DNA of 19,805 bases from Bacteroidota bacterium (GTDB taxonomy: Bacteria > Bacteroidota > Bacteroidia > Sphingobacteriales > Sphingobacteriaceae): positions 1 through 19,805 of the forward strand of contig JABDBT010000041.1 of the NCBI GenBank assembly GCA_013288465.1. The letters are read 5' to 3'. The first letter of the stretch is position 1; each line of letters begins with the position of its first letter. The notes beneath the pieces were generated by a model, which was given only the letters and a program-made list of their open reading frames with translations, did not search any database and was not told where the DNA came from. The translations under genes were made by a program, and so were the position numbers. Positions 1-6,904 of the stretch are shown piece after piece.

Positions 1-68
1 TTTTAAATTTATTTAGCGGTTTACGCGAGTGGCTGATCTTAAAAAGTATGAGGTCTTCATTTATTCAT

Positions 69-76
69 TAATTTTG
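69..76 (+). promoter_or_regulatory. Putative -7 box (TAATTTTG) upstream of the GH1 gene
   Basis: The octamer matches the Bacteroidota -7 consensus TAnnTTTG at every fixed position. It lies about 70 bases before the most likely GH1 start. No TTG at the usual -33 distance is evident, so the call rests on the -7 box alone. Confidence 0.4.
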
Positions 77-107
77 TTTTTTAATAATATTCGTTAAAAC
101 AACATTA

Positions 108-146
108 ATGTACACGTTGAACCTTGTTGGTTCAATTTATTTATAG
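108..146 (+). other. Possible 12-codon leader ORF before the GH1 frame
   Basis: An ATG at 108 follows an A-rich stretch (aacaacatta) of the kind seen before Bacteroidota starts. It opens a 12-codon frame that stops at TAG 144-146, two bases before the first of two ATT codons proposed as the GH1 start. The frame is offset by one base from GH1. It could be a leader peptide allowing reinitiation, the remains of the original start after an indel, or chance. Nothing in the peptide itself (MYTLNLVGSIYL) indicates a function. Confidence 0.2.
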
Positions 147-148
147 CT

Positions 149-1495
149 ATTATTCAGGATACACATCTTAATAAACAACTCTTTGGTGAAGATTTTACCT
201 GGGGAGTTTCTACAGCAGCTTTACAAATTGAAGGTTCGACCGATGCCGACGGCAAGGGTGAATCGATATGGGATGCTTTTTCGGCCAAAAAAGGAAAAAT
301 ATTAAATGGTGATCATCACCATATAGCCTGCGATTTTTATAATTGCTATGAGCAGGATATTGACCTGGTTAAGCAGCTTAATATTCCTAATTTTCGTTTC
401 TCTATAGCTTGGTCGCGTATTTTTCCGGATGGTACAGGCACTGTTAACCAAGCCGGTATTGATCATTACAACAAGGTTATTGATTATTGTTTAAAGCAAG
501 GGATAGAGCCATGGGTAACTATTTATCACTGGGATCTGCCGCAAGCGCTTGAGCTAAGAGGCGGCTGGACAAATCGGGATGTTATTGAATGGTTTACTAC
601 ATACGTAGCCCAATGTGCCAAAAGCTTTGGCGATAGGGTGAAGCATTGGATGATAATGAACGAACCCTCGGTATTTACAGGCGCCGGTTATTTTTTTGGT
701 ATCCATGCGCCGGGCAAAACTGGGCTAAAGAACTTTTTGCCGGCTGTACACCATACCACTTTAAGTATAGCCGCCGGTGCCAAAATGTTGCGAAGCATAT
801 TACCAACAGCCCATATAGGCAATACTTTCTCTTGTTCGTATATCGAGCCTTACTCTGATAAACCAAGGGATGTAAATGCCGCTAAACGGGCAGATGCTTT
901 AATTAACCGTTTGTTTATTGAACCAATATTGGGGTTAGGTTACCCCGTAGCCGATCTTCCTGTTTTAAAAGGGCTGGAGAAATATTTTCAGCTGGGCGAT
1001 GAGGATAACCTGCACTTTGATTTTGATTTTATTGGTGTGCAGAATTATACCCGCGAGATTGTAAAATATTCGTTTTTTACACCATATATACAGGCCACGC
1101 TGGTAAAGGCTGAGAAACGGAACGTGCCATTAACCACTATGCGGTGGGAGGTTTACGCGCCATCAATTTATTATATGCTAAAAAAATTCAATGCATATCC
1201 GCAGATAAAAAAGATATACCTTACCGAAAGCGGTGCGGCTTTTCCTGATACGGTTGTTAATGGCAAAGTTGATGACCCTAAACGTGTTGAATATTTACAG
1301 GAATATTTAAATCAAGTTTTAAAAGCAAAAAACGAAGGCTATAAAGTGGATGGTTATTTTATATGGACGCTGACCGATAATTTTGAGTGGGCCGAGGGTT
1401 ATCATCCTCGTTTTGGGCTCATATATGTCGATTTTAAAACACAGCAACGTATTATCAAATCATCCGGGCAATGGTATGCTGATTTCCTGGGGTAA
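149..1495 (+). CDS. Family GH1 beta-glucosidase / beta-glycosidase; no standard start codon
   Basis: This is a retaining beta-glycosidase of glycoside hydrolase family 1, about 448 residues if translation starts at the ATT of base 149, which is the usual family length. No signal peptide is visible, so the enzyme is probably cytoplasmic and acts on imported disaccharides or aryl-glucosides. Family landmarks appear in order: the N-terminal FTWGVSTAALQIEG segment, YHWDLPQAL, the acid/base glutamate in MNEP (about residue 172), VQNY, the nucleophile glutamate in LTESG (about residue 360, usually TENG), and FEWAEGYHPRFGL near the end. The reading frame is open from the stop at 95-97, but it contains no ATG, GTG or TTG before the GTG at 638, which is already inside the domain. 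The ATT at 149 or 152 precedes QDTHLNKQLFGEDF, a plausible natural N-terminus. The last 36 bases overlap the convergent histidine kinase gene. The identity is firm; the start is not. Confidence 0.88.
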   Translation: MIQDTHLNKQLFGEDFTWGVSTAALQIEGSTDADGKGESIWDAFSAKKGKILNGDHHHIACDFYNCYEQDIDLVKQLNIPNFRFSIAWSRIFPDGTGTVNQAGIDHYNKVIDYCLKQGIEPWVTIYHWDLPQALELRGGWTNRDVIEWFTTYVAQCAKSFGDRVKHWMIMNEPSVFTGAGYFFGIHAPGKTGLKNFLPAVHHTTLSIAAGAKMLRSILPTAHIGNTFSCSYIEPYSDKPRDVNAAKRADALINRLFIEPILGLGYPVADLPVLKGLEKYFQLGDEDNLHFDFDFIGVQNYTREIVKYSFFTPYIQATLVKAEKRNVPLTTMRWEVYAPSIYYMLKKFNAYPQIKKIYLTESGAAFPDTVVNGKVDDPKRVEYLQEYLNQVLKAKNEGYKVDGYFIWTLTDNFEWAEGYHPRFGLIYVDFKTQQRIIKSSGQWYADFLG

Positions 1496-3601
1496 TTTGC
1501 CTTGTGCGGTTGCGTTTGATATAGGCAGGCTGATAAAAAAGATAGTGCCGCCTTCGTTTTTACTCTCAAACCATATTTTACCCTGAAATTTTTCCATTAT
1601 CTGCCGGCATATAGATAAGCCGAGCCCAAATGACTTTTCGCCGGATGTGCCCAGCCTTTGCGCGGCGGTAAACATATTGAAAACCTGGTCTTTTAATTTT
1701 TCGGGTATGCCGATGCCATTATCTTCCACTGCTATGATTATTTGCCTATCTTCCTCAGTAACCTTTACAAAAATTGATGCACCTGTAGGGCTGAACTTTA
1801 TGGCATTACTGATCAGATTACTTATTACGCGCCATATTTTTTCGCGGCTTATGTATAGTTCCTGCTGTTTGTCCAGAGGGTTTAGAAATATTTGCTGGCC
1901 TTTTTCTACCGCCTTAAAACGCAGCAGCTCAACGCTATTGTTTACTAACGAGTTAATATCTATTAGTTCTAACTTTAAGTGAACCGAAGCCATATTGGTA
2001 GCTTCTAAAATTTCGTTGATCAATTCAAGCGCGTTAACCGATGTTTCTTTTACCAGGTTTATTTGTTCTTTCTGTTCATCTGTAAATTCATCTTCGGCCA
2101 TCAGGGTGGTTAAAGCGGCTATACCGCCCAATGGGTTTCTCAAATCATGCGCTACCGAACGTAATATGCGGTCTTTTTCATAACCGTTAAGCTTAAGTTC
2201 GTTTAACGTGTTTTCTAAAACCACATTCTGCTTATTTATTTGGTCATTTAACACATTAACTTTTAATATGTCTTTTTTTGATCTTTTCCAGTTGCGGTAA
2301 ACCAATAATATGATGAACAGCGTCATCGCGGCAAATAGGGTTATTGCCAATAGGTATATCCGTTGAAATTTATATTTACTATTTAGCTCGTTAATTTGCC
2401 GTTGTTTTTCAAAAGTGTCTAATTGTTTGTTTACATCGCTCTCCCGCAATAGGTTTAGTTTTTTAATACTCGAATCTTTAAGCGTATTATAGGTTTCCAA
2501 ATAATATAAAGCTTTGGAGAATTCCTTTTTTCGGACATAGTATTTACCCATTAAGCGGTTCCAGTTTGCCGTACCGTCGTCATTTTTTATAGTATCTACA
2601 TGCGGACGCATACTATTTAATAAACTGAAAAGGGCGCTGTTGTCGTTATGATCATAATAAAGTTGGGCCAGTTTTATTTCGGCCAATTCGGCATCAGTAT
2701 AATCATTATGCTTTTGCAGGTTTATAGCTATGCTTTTCTTTAAAAGGTTAATTGCACCGGTGTAATCACCTTTTAAAATTAGTACTTCGGCTTCGTTGCC
2801 ATATATAACACCGCGGGCAACTTCAATCCGCTTTGTCTTGTTAGGAAATTGCGGCCCGTATTGATCTATAAACTTTAAAGCTTTATTAAAATAGGCAATA
2901 GCGCTATCTGTTTCATGATTATGTTTAAAACTTAATGCTATATTATCTAATAGCTCCTGGTTGCCAAAAAAAGAGTTAAAACTTCCGGTTGTTTTATCAT
3001 TGAACTGGTAACTTTTCTTAAAATAATTTGCAGCAGCTTTATAGTTTTCCGTTTTATACATGATCATTGCCATACGGTAGTTATATTCAGCAAGCGCCCC
3101 GTTGTTTAAGTTGTTTTTACCAATAGTATAACCGCTAAAAAAGTACTGATAAGCATTTTTATATTGCTGCATTCTAAAATAAGCATCGCCAATAGCAAAA
3201 TTTGCATCAATATAGTTGTTTACGTATTGTACATCATTGACGTCCTGGTTAGTAAGGTTTAACATACTGTCGGCGTACAGCAACGCTTTTTTATCGTCGT
3301 GTTTTGCTTTGTATTCAAAAAGATAATGAAATGAGTATGCCTTGATCTTATCATCAAGGGTTGCATTGTTGATACGTTTTAAAGATGAATCGAGGTAATG
3401 AAGCCCCTGCTCTAACCGGTTGGTCGCAAAAAGAACAGCCGCGCTGTCCATGACAGGTTTAAAAGCGGAGGAGTAGCCTGAAGCGCTTGTCGTTTTTTTT
3501 CCGCAGGAGTTAATAGAAAGTATAAACACAAGGCAAAAAATCATCCTTATGCAATAGTAAAAGCATTTTTGAAAGGTATCGTGAACAGGAACTGAGGCCA
3601 T
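1460..3601 (-). CDS. TPR-containing sensor histidine kinase with lipoprotein-like N-terminus
   Basis: This 713-residue membrane histidine kinase should autophosphorylate and pass phosphate to a response regulator not found in this window. Residues 20-33 form a hydrophobic segment ending in a lipobox-like LSINSC, so Cys33 could be lipidated. Residues about 130-375 look like tetratricopeptide repeats (for example AIGDAYFRMQQYKNAYQYF and LKGDYTGAINLLKKSI). A transmembrane helix spans about 415-435, followed by a basic and coiled-coil linker. The HisKA H-box is SVAHDLRNP with His485. The HATPase domain has the N-box NLISNAIKF (595-603), the G1 box DNGIG (627-631) and the G2 box GLGL (659-662). 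The ATG at 3601 gives the full frame; the ATG at 3544 (Met20) would give a shorter classical lipoprotein signal. The final 20 or so residues after FFISLP lie outside the kinase domain, and the last 11 are encoded antisense to the GH1 gene. Confidence 0.92.
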   Translation of the reverse strand: MASVPVHDTFQKCFYYCIRMIFCLVFILSINSCGKKTTSASGYSSAFKPVMDSAAVLFATNRLEQGLHYLDSSLKRINNATLDDKIKAYSFHYLFEYKAKHDDKKALLYADSMLNLTNQDVNDVQYVNNYIDANFAIGDAYFRMQQYKNAYQYFFSGYTIGKNNLNNGALAEYNYRMAMIMYKTENYKAAANYFKKSYQFNDKTTGSFNSFFGNQELLDNIALSFKHNHETDSAIAYFNKALKFIDQYGPQFPNKTKRIEVARGVIYGNEAEVLILKGDYTGAINLLKKSIAINLQKHNDYTDAELAEIKLAQLYYDHNDNSALFSLLNSMRPHVDTIKNDDGTANWNRLMGKYYVRKKEFSKALYYLETYNTLKDSSIKKLNLLRESDVNKQLDTFEKQRQINELNSKYKFQRIYLLAITLFAAMTLFIILLVYRNWKRSKKDILKVNVLNDQINKQNVVLENTLNELKLNGYEKDRILRSVAHDLRNPLGGIAALTTLMAEDEFTDEQKEQINLVKETSVNALELINEILEATNMASVHLKLELIDINSLVNNSVELLRFKAVEKGQQIFLNPLDKQQELYISREKIWRVISNLISNAIKFSPTGASIFVKVTEEDRQIIIAVEDNGIGIPEKLKDQVFNMFTAAQRLGTSGEKSFGLGLSICRQIMEKFQGKIWFESKNEGGTIFFISLPISNATAQGKLPQEISIPLPG

Positions 3602-3674
3602 TGCTAATAGTTGTACAATATAGTACTTCCATTTATACCTGACAACATAAATATTAGGTATTCAAATAATTACG

Positions 3675-4856
3675 CTATTTAAAAGCCTCTTCGCCAGTAA
3701 TATCCATGCCTGTTATCAGTAAATGGATATCATGTGTGCCTTCATAGGTAATTACCGATTCGAGGTTCATCATGTGCCGCATTATCGGGTATTCGCCGGT
3801 TATGCCCATGCCCCCCAATATTTGGCGGGCTTCGCGGGCGATATTTATAGCTGTTTCAACACTATTGCGCTTGCTCATGGAGATTTGAGCAGGGGTGGCC
3901 CGGTTCTCATTTTTAAGTATGCCTAACCGCCAAACCAATAATTGCCCTTTGGTAATTTCGGTGATCATTTCGGCTAATTTTTTCTGCTGTAGCTGAAATG
4001 CCGCGATAGGCTTATTAAATTGTTTGCGCTCTTTAGCATAACGCAAAGCAGTATCGTAACAATCCATAGCAGCGCCTAATGCTCCCCAGGCAATGCCGTA
4101 GCGAGCCTGGTTTAAACAACCCAATGGGCCTTTTAAACCAGATACATTGGGCAACAGATTTTCTTTAGGAACTTTTACATTATCAAAAACTAACTCGCCG
4201 GTGGCTGATGCACGTAACGACCATTTATTATGTGTTTCGGGTGTTGAAAAGCCATCCATTCCGCGTTCAACAATTAACCCTTGTATTTTACCGCTTTCAT
4301 TTTTAGCCCATACTATGGCTATATCGGCAAACGGGGCGTTTGATATCCACATTTTTGCGCCGTTTAACAGGTAATGGTCACCGGCATCTTTAAAGTTGGT
4401 AGTCATGCCGCTGGGGTCAGATCCATGGTCAGGTTCGGTAAGGCCAAAGCACCCCATCAATTCGCCGGATGCTAATTTGGGCAGGTATTTTTTGCGTTGT
4501 TCTTCTGATCCATAAGCATAAATTGGGTACATTACTAATGAGCCCTGTACAGAAGCGGTTGACCGGATACCTGAATCGCCACGTTCAATTTCCTGCATGA
4601 TGATGCCGTAAGCCGTATAATCCAACCCGGCACCGCCGTATTCAACAGGAATAGTAGGGCCAAAGGCACCTATCTCAGCTAACCCTTTTAAAAGCTGTTT
4701 TGGAAATTCGGCCCTTTGTGCATAATCTTCTATAATTGGGCTAACCTCTTTTTTTACCCAATCCCTTACCGATTTACGGATCAGTTTATGTTCATCAGTG
4801 AGCAATTCATCTAATAAGTAGTAATCAGGCGATTCATAAAAGTCAGTTTTTGGCAT
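3675..4856 (-). CDS. gcdH: Glutaryl-CoA dehydrogenase (acyl-CoA dehydrogenase family)
   Basis: This FAD enzyme oxidises and decarboxylates glutaryl-CoA to crotonyl-CoA and CO2 in lysine and tryptophan breakdown, passing electrons to an electron-transfer flavoprotein. The 393-residue product has the acyl-CoA dehydrogenase N-terminal, middle (CFGLTEPDHGSDP, 136-148) and C-terminal domains. The catalytic base is Glu372 in TYEGTHDIH. Arg98 in RSTASVQGSLVM matches the arginine of human GCDH (Arg94) that binds the gamma-carboxylate, which separates this family from ordinary fatty acyl-CoA dehydrogenases. The ATG at 4856 is chosen because it precedes PKTDFYESPDYYLLDELLT, the normal start of the fold, and because a -7 box lies 20 bases upstream. 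The frame stays open back to 5066, but that extension would run through the inverted repeat and into folB. It is divergent from folB across a 144-base spacer. Confidence 0.9.
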   Translation of the reverse strand: MPKTDFYESPDYYLLDELLTDEHKLIRKSVRDWVKKEVSPIIEDYAQRAEFPKQLLKGLAEIGAFGPTIPVEYGGAGLDYTAYGIIMQEIERGDSGIRSTASVQGSLVMYPIYAYGSEEQRKKYLPKLASGELMGCFGLTEPDHGSDPSGMTTNFKDAGDHYLLNGAKMWISNAPFADIAIVWAKNESGKIQGLIVERGMDGFSTPETHNKWSLRASATGELVFDNVKVPKENLLPNVSGLKGPLGCLNQARYGIAWGALGAAMDCYDTALRYAKERKQFNKPIAAFQLQQKKLAEMITEITKGQLLVWRLGILKNENRATPAQISMSKRNSVETAINIAREARQILGGMGITGEYPIMRHMMNLESVITYEGTHDIHLLITGMDITGEEAFK

Positions 4857-4876
4857 AGAAGTTATAATTGGTTGGG

Positions 4877-4884
4877 CAAATATA
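4877..4884 (-). promoter_or_regulatory. Putative -7 box (TATATTTG) for gcdH
   Basis: On the minus strand this octamer is an exact TAnnTTTG match. It ends 20 bases before the gcdH ATG, giving a predicted leader of about 15 bases. The left arm of the 32-bp inverted repeat begins only 4 bases upstream of it. Confidence 0.5.
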
Positions 4885-4888
4885 GTAG

Positions 4889-4979
4889 ATTTCGAATTTC
4901 GGATGTTCAATTTCGAATTTAAGATTTTAATAATCATCAATAAAGACAAATTCGAAATTGAACATCCGAAATTCGAAAT
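4889..4979. repeat. Perfect 32-bp inverted repeat (4889-4920 and 4948-4979) with 27-base spacer
   Basis: The two arms are exact reverse complements over 32 bases; the core is TTCGGATGTTCAATTTCG. Pairing ends sharply at both ends. The element fills the space between the divergent -7 boxes of gcdH and folB, 4 bases from one and 9 from the other. A related single copy (28 of 32 identical) lies at 9002-9033, so this is a dispersed family, not a one-off hairpin. Each arm contains smaller TTCGAA palindromes. No transposase or target-site duplication is evident. Confidence 0.9.
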
Positions 4980-4988
4980 AAAAACAAT

Positions 4989-4996
4989 TATTTTTG
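4989..4996 (+). promoter_or_regulatory. Putative -7 box (TATTTTTG) for folB, implying a leaderless mRNA
   Basis: This is an exact TAnnTTTG match ending 4 bases before the folB ATG. With initiation a few bases downstream of the box, transcription would start at or next to the start codon. The right arm of the 32-bp repeat ends 9 bases upstream. Confidence 0.5.
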
Positions 4997-5000
4997 ACGT

Positions 5001-5357
5001 ATGATTACTATCGCCCTGCATGGTGCATCGTTTTTTGCTTACCATGGTTTTTATCCCGAAGAACAAAAATTAGGGAACCACTTTGTTGTTGATATTGAAG
5101 TTGGTTTTGAACCTAATGTGGATGTTAACGATGAACTGACCAATACCGTTAATTACGAGCAACTACACGCCATAGCTGCCGGACAAATGAAGCAAACCAG
5201 GAAGTTGATCGAAACTGTCGCACAAGGCGTTATCGACCAAATTAAAAGTAGCTTTATCAACTTAGAGCGCATACAGGTAAGCATTAAAAAGCTAAACCCG
5301 CAGTTGGGAAGCAAAGTTGACCATACCCGCGTAACCATTAATTATAACAAAGCATAA
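5001..5357 (+). CDS. folB: Dihydroneopterin aldolase
   Basis: FolB converts 7,8-dihydroneopterin to 6-hydroxymethyl-7,8-dihydropterin and glycolaldehyde in tetrahydrofolate synthesis; it is a cytoplasmic homo-oligomer. The 118-residue product has the normal family length. Visible landmarks are LHGASFFAYHGFYPEEQ with Glu21, the tyrosine in VNYEQL (Tyr52), LIETVA (69-74), and the C-terminal SIKKLNPQL containing the lysine expected in the active site (Lys96 or Lys97). The start is set by the FolB N-terminus (ITIALHGASFFAYHG) and by a -7 box only 4 bases upstream. Its stop codon shares one base with the start of the next gene (TAATG), which suggests translational coupling with the FAD oxidase, although the two enzymes have no obvious metabolic link. 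Confidence 0.93.
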   Translation: MITIALHGASFFAYHGFYPEEQKLGNHFVVDIEVGFEPNVDVNDELTNTVNYEQLHAIAAGQMKQTRKLIETVAQGVIDQIKSSFINLERIQVSIKKLNPQLGSKVDHTRVTINYNKA

Positions 5358-6754
5358 TGGCCTACAATAAAATTACCGAAGAAATATTAGGCAAGATCAG
5401 GTTGATTGTATGTAATGATGCGGTTATTACCAGTCATGCCGACCTGGAGAAATATAGCCATGATGAAACGGAAGACCTGGCCTATTACCCCGAAGTTGTA
5501 GCCAAACCGCAAACGCCCGAACAGGTTTCGGCTTTAATGAAGCTTTGCAATGAGCACATGATCCCGGTAACACCGAGAGGGGCGGGCACCGGTTTAAGTG
5601 GCGGGGCTTTACCCATTATGGGCGGTTTGCTTATAGCCATGGAACGGTTTAATAAGATACTGTCTATTGATGAGCAAAACCTACAGGCTACTGTTGAACC
5701 AGGCGTAATTACCGAAGAGTTTATGAACCAGGTAGCTGCAAAAGGATTATTGTATCCAATAGACCCGGCAAGTAAAGGCAGTTGCTTTATCGGCGGTAAT
5801 GTATCGCATGGTTCGGGCGGGCCAAGGGTGGTGAAATATGGCACTATAAGAGAATATATTTTGAACCTGGAAGTGGTTTTGCCATCAGGCGAAATTATAT
5901 GGACAGGGGCCAATACCTTAAAGTATTCATCCGGATATAATTTAACCCAATTGATTATCGGATCGGAAGGTACGTTGGGTATTATTACAAAAATTGTAGT
6001 AAAACTTATCCCGCTGCCTACGCAAAATGCTTTAATGCTGGCCTCATTCGCTACCGATGAAGCGGCGTGTGGGGCAGTATCGGCTATATTCAGGGCTGGT
6101 ATTATCCCTTCGGCGGTTGAGTTTATGGAAAGAAAAGGAGTGGAGTGGGTAATTAAGAATGACGGTATAATTTTCGACCTGAAGGATGATATTGAGGCAT
6201 TCTTATTAATAGAGGTTGACGGTAATAATATGGATGTTGTTTTTACTGATTGTGAAAACATAAACGCTGTTTTGGAGAAGTTTGATTGCAAGGATGTGTT
6301 GTTTGCTGATTCGTCGGCGCAAAAGGCAGAGCTTTGGCGAATGCGGACAACTATGGCCGTATCGGTAAAATCAAATTCTGTTTATAAGGAAGAAGATACC
6401 GTGGTGCCGCGGGCCGAACTGCCCAAACTGATTAAAGGTATAAAAAGCATTGGCGCCAAATATGGCTTTGAATCGGTTTGTTATGGCCATGCGGGCGATG
6501 GTAACCTGCATGTAAACATCATTAAGGCCAACATGAGCGATGAAGACTGGACCTATAAACTGAAGGACGGCATACGGGAAATATTTGAACTAACCGTATC
6601 ATTAGGCGGAACATTGTCCGGTGAGCATGGCATTGGTCTGGTTCAGAAAGAATTTATGCCTATAAAATATTCAGAAGTGCATTTTGAATTATGGCGCGGC
6701 ATTAAAAAGGTATTTGATAAAAATGGTATATTAAACCCCGGAAAGATATTTTAA
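5357..6754 (+). CDS. FAD-linked oxidase, GlcD / D-lactate dehydrogenase type
   Basis: This 465-residue flavoprotein belongs to the family of GlcD, D-lactate dehydrogenase and D-2-hydroxyglutarate dehydrogenase, which oxidise D-2-hydroxy acids. The PCMH-type FAD-binding domain is seen in PRGAGTGLSGGA (73-84), GGNVSHGSGGPRVVKYG (146-162) and GSEGTLGIITK (202-212). The C-terminal FAD-oxidase domain contains GHAGDGNLH (377-385) and SGEHGIG (421-427), followed by the usual NGILNPGK ending. No signal peptide, membrane segment or iron-sulfur domain is present, so a separate electron acceptor is expected. The exact substrate cannot be read from sequence; D-lactate is a reasonable guess. The start overlaps the folB stop by one base, so the gene is probably expressed from the folB promoter. 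Confidence 0.85.
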   Translation: MAYNKITEEILGKIRLIVCNDAVITSHADLEKYSHDETEDLAYYPEVVAKPQTPEQVSALMKLCNEHMIPVTPRGAGTGLSGGALPIMGGLLIAMERFNKILSIDEQNLQATVEPGVITEEFMNQVAAKGLLYPIDPASKGSCFIGGNVSHGSGGPRVVKYGTIREYILNLEVVLPSGEIIWTGANTLKYSSGYNLTQLIIGSEGTLGIITKIVVKLIPLPTQNALMLASFATDEAACGAVSAIFRAGIIPSAVEFMERKGVEWVIKNDGIIFDLKDDIEAFLLIEVDGNNMDVVFTDCENINAVLEKFDCKDVLFADSSAQKAELWRMRTTMAVSVKSNSVYKEEDTVVPRAELPKLIKGIKSIGAKYGFESVCYGHAGDGNLHVNIIKANMSDEDWTYKLKDGIREIFELTVSLGGTLSGEHGIGLVQKEFMPIKYSEVHFELWRGIKKVFDKNGILNPGKIF

Positions 6755-6859
6755 TTGTCCGAACCATGATGCGTAGGATTTAAGGATGATAGGATTCCCG
6801 TCAGTTTGCATTGCAAAATCAAGATAATCCGTAAATCCTACGCATCATGGTTCAGACAA
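6755..6859. repeat. Large imperfect palindrome (6755-6787 with 6827-6859)
   Basis: Two 33-base arms are inverted copies with 31 matches; the core is GAACCATGATGCGTAGGATT. The loop of 39 bases includes a smaller near-palindrome (TTTGCATTGCAAA, 6804-6816). The left arm begins directly after the stop codon of the FAD oxidase, so the transcript would end in a long stem. No U-tract follows, so it is not a standard intrinsic terminator. From memory, palindromes with a TCTGAACCATGAT core recur in Bacteroidota genomes; no search was made. Confidence 0.85.
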
Positions 6860-6904
6860 AAGTGTAATGCAATCAATAATTCACTAACTCAATAATTCAA
6901 CACT

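Noticed and set aside
108..200. Programmed -1 frameshift joining the ATG at 108 to the GH1 frame
   Set aside because: No slippery heptamer in the right phase precedes the TAG at 144, and the added peptide does not look like a GH1 N-terminus. An ATT start or a mutated start is simpler.
4857..5066. A 70-residue N-terminal extension of glutaryl-CoA dehydrogenase
   Set aside because: It would be translated from the inverted repeat and from the complement of the folB start, has no resemblance to the family, and lies upstream of the -7 box. The ATG at 4856 gives the normal N-terminus.
5485..6291. Long open frame antisense to the FAD oxidase
   Set aside because: It has no recognisable domain and mirrors the codon pattern of a clearly real gene on the other strand.
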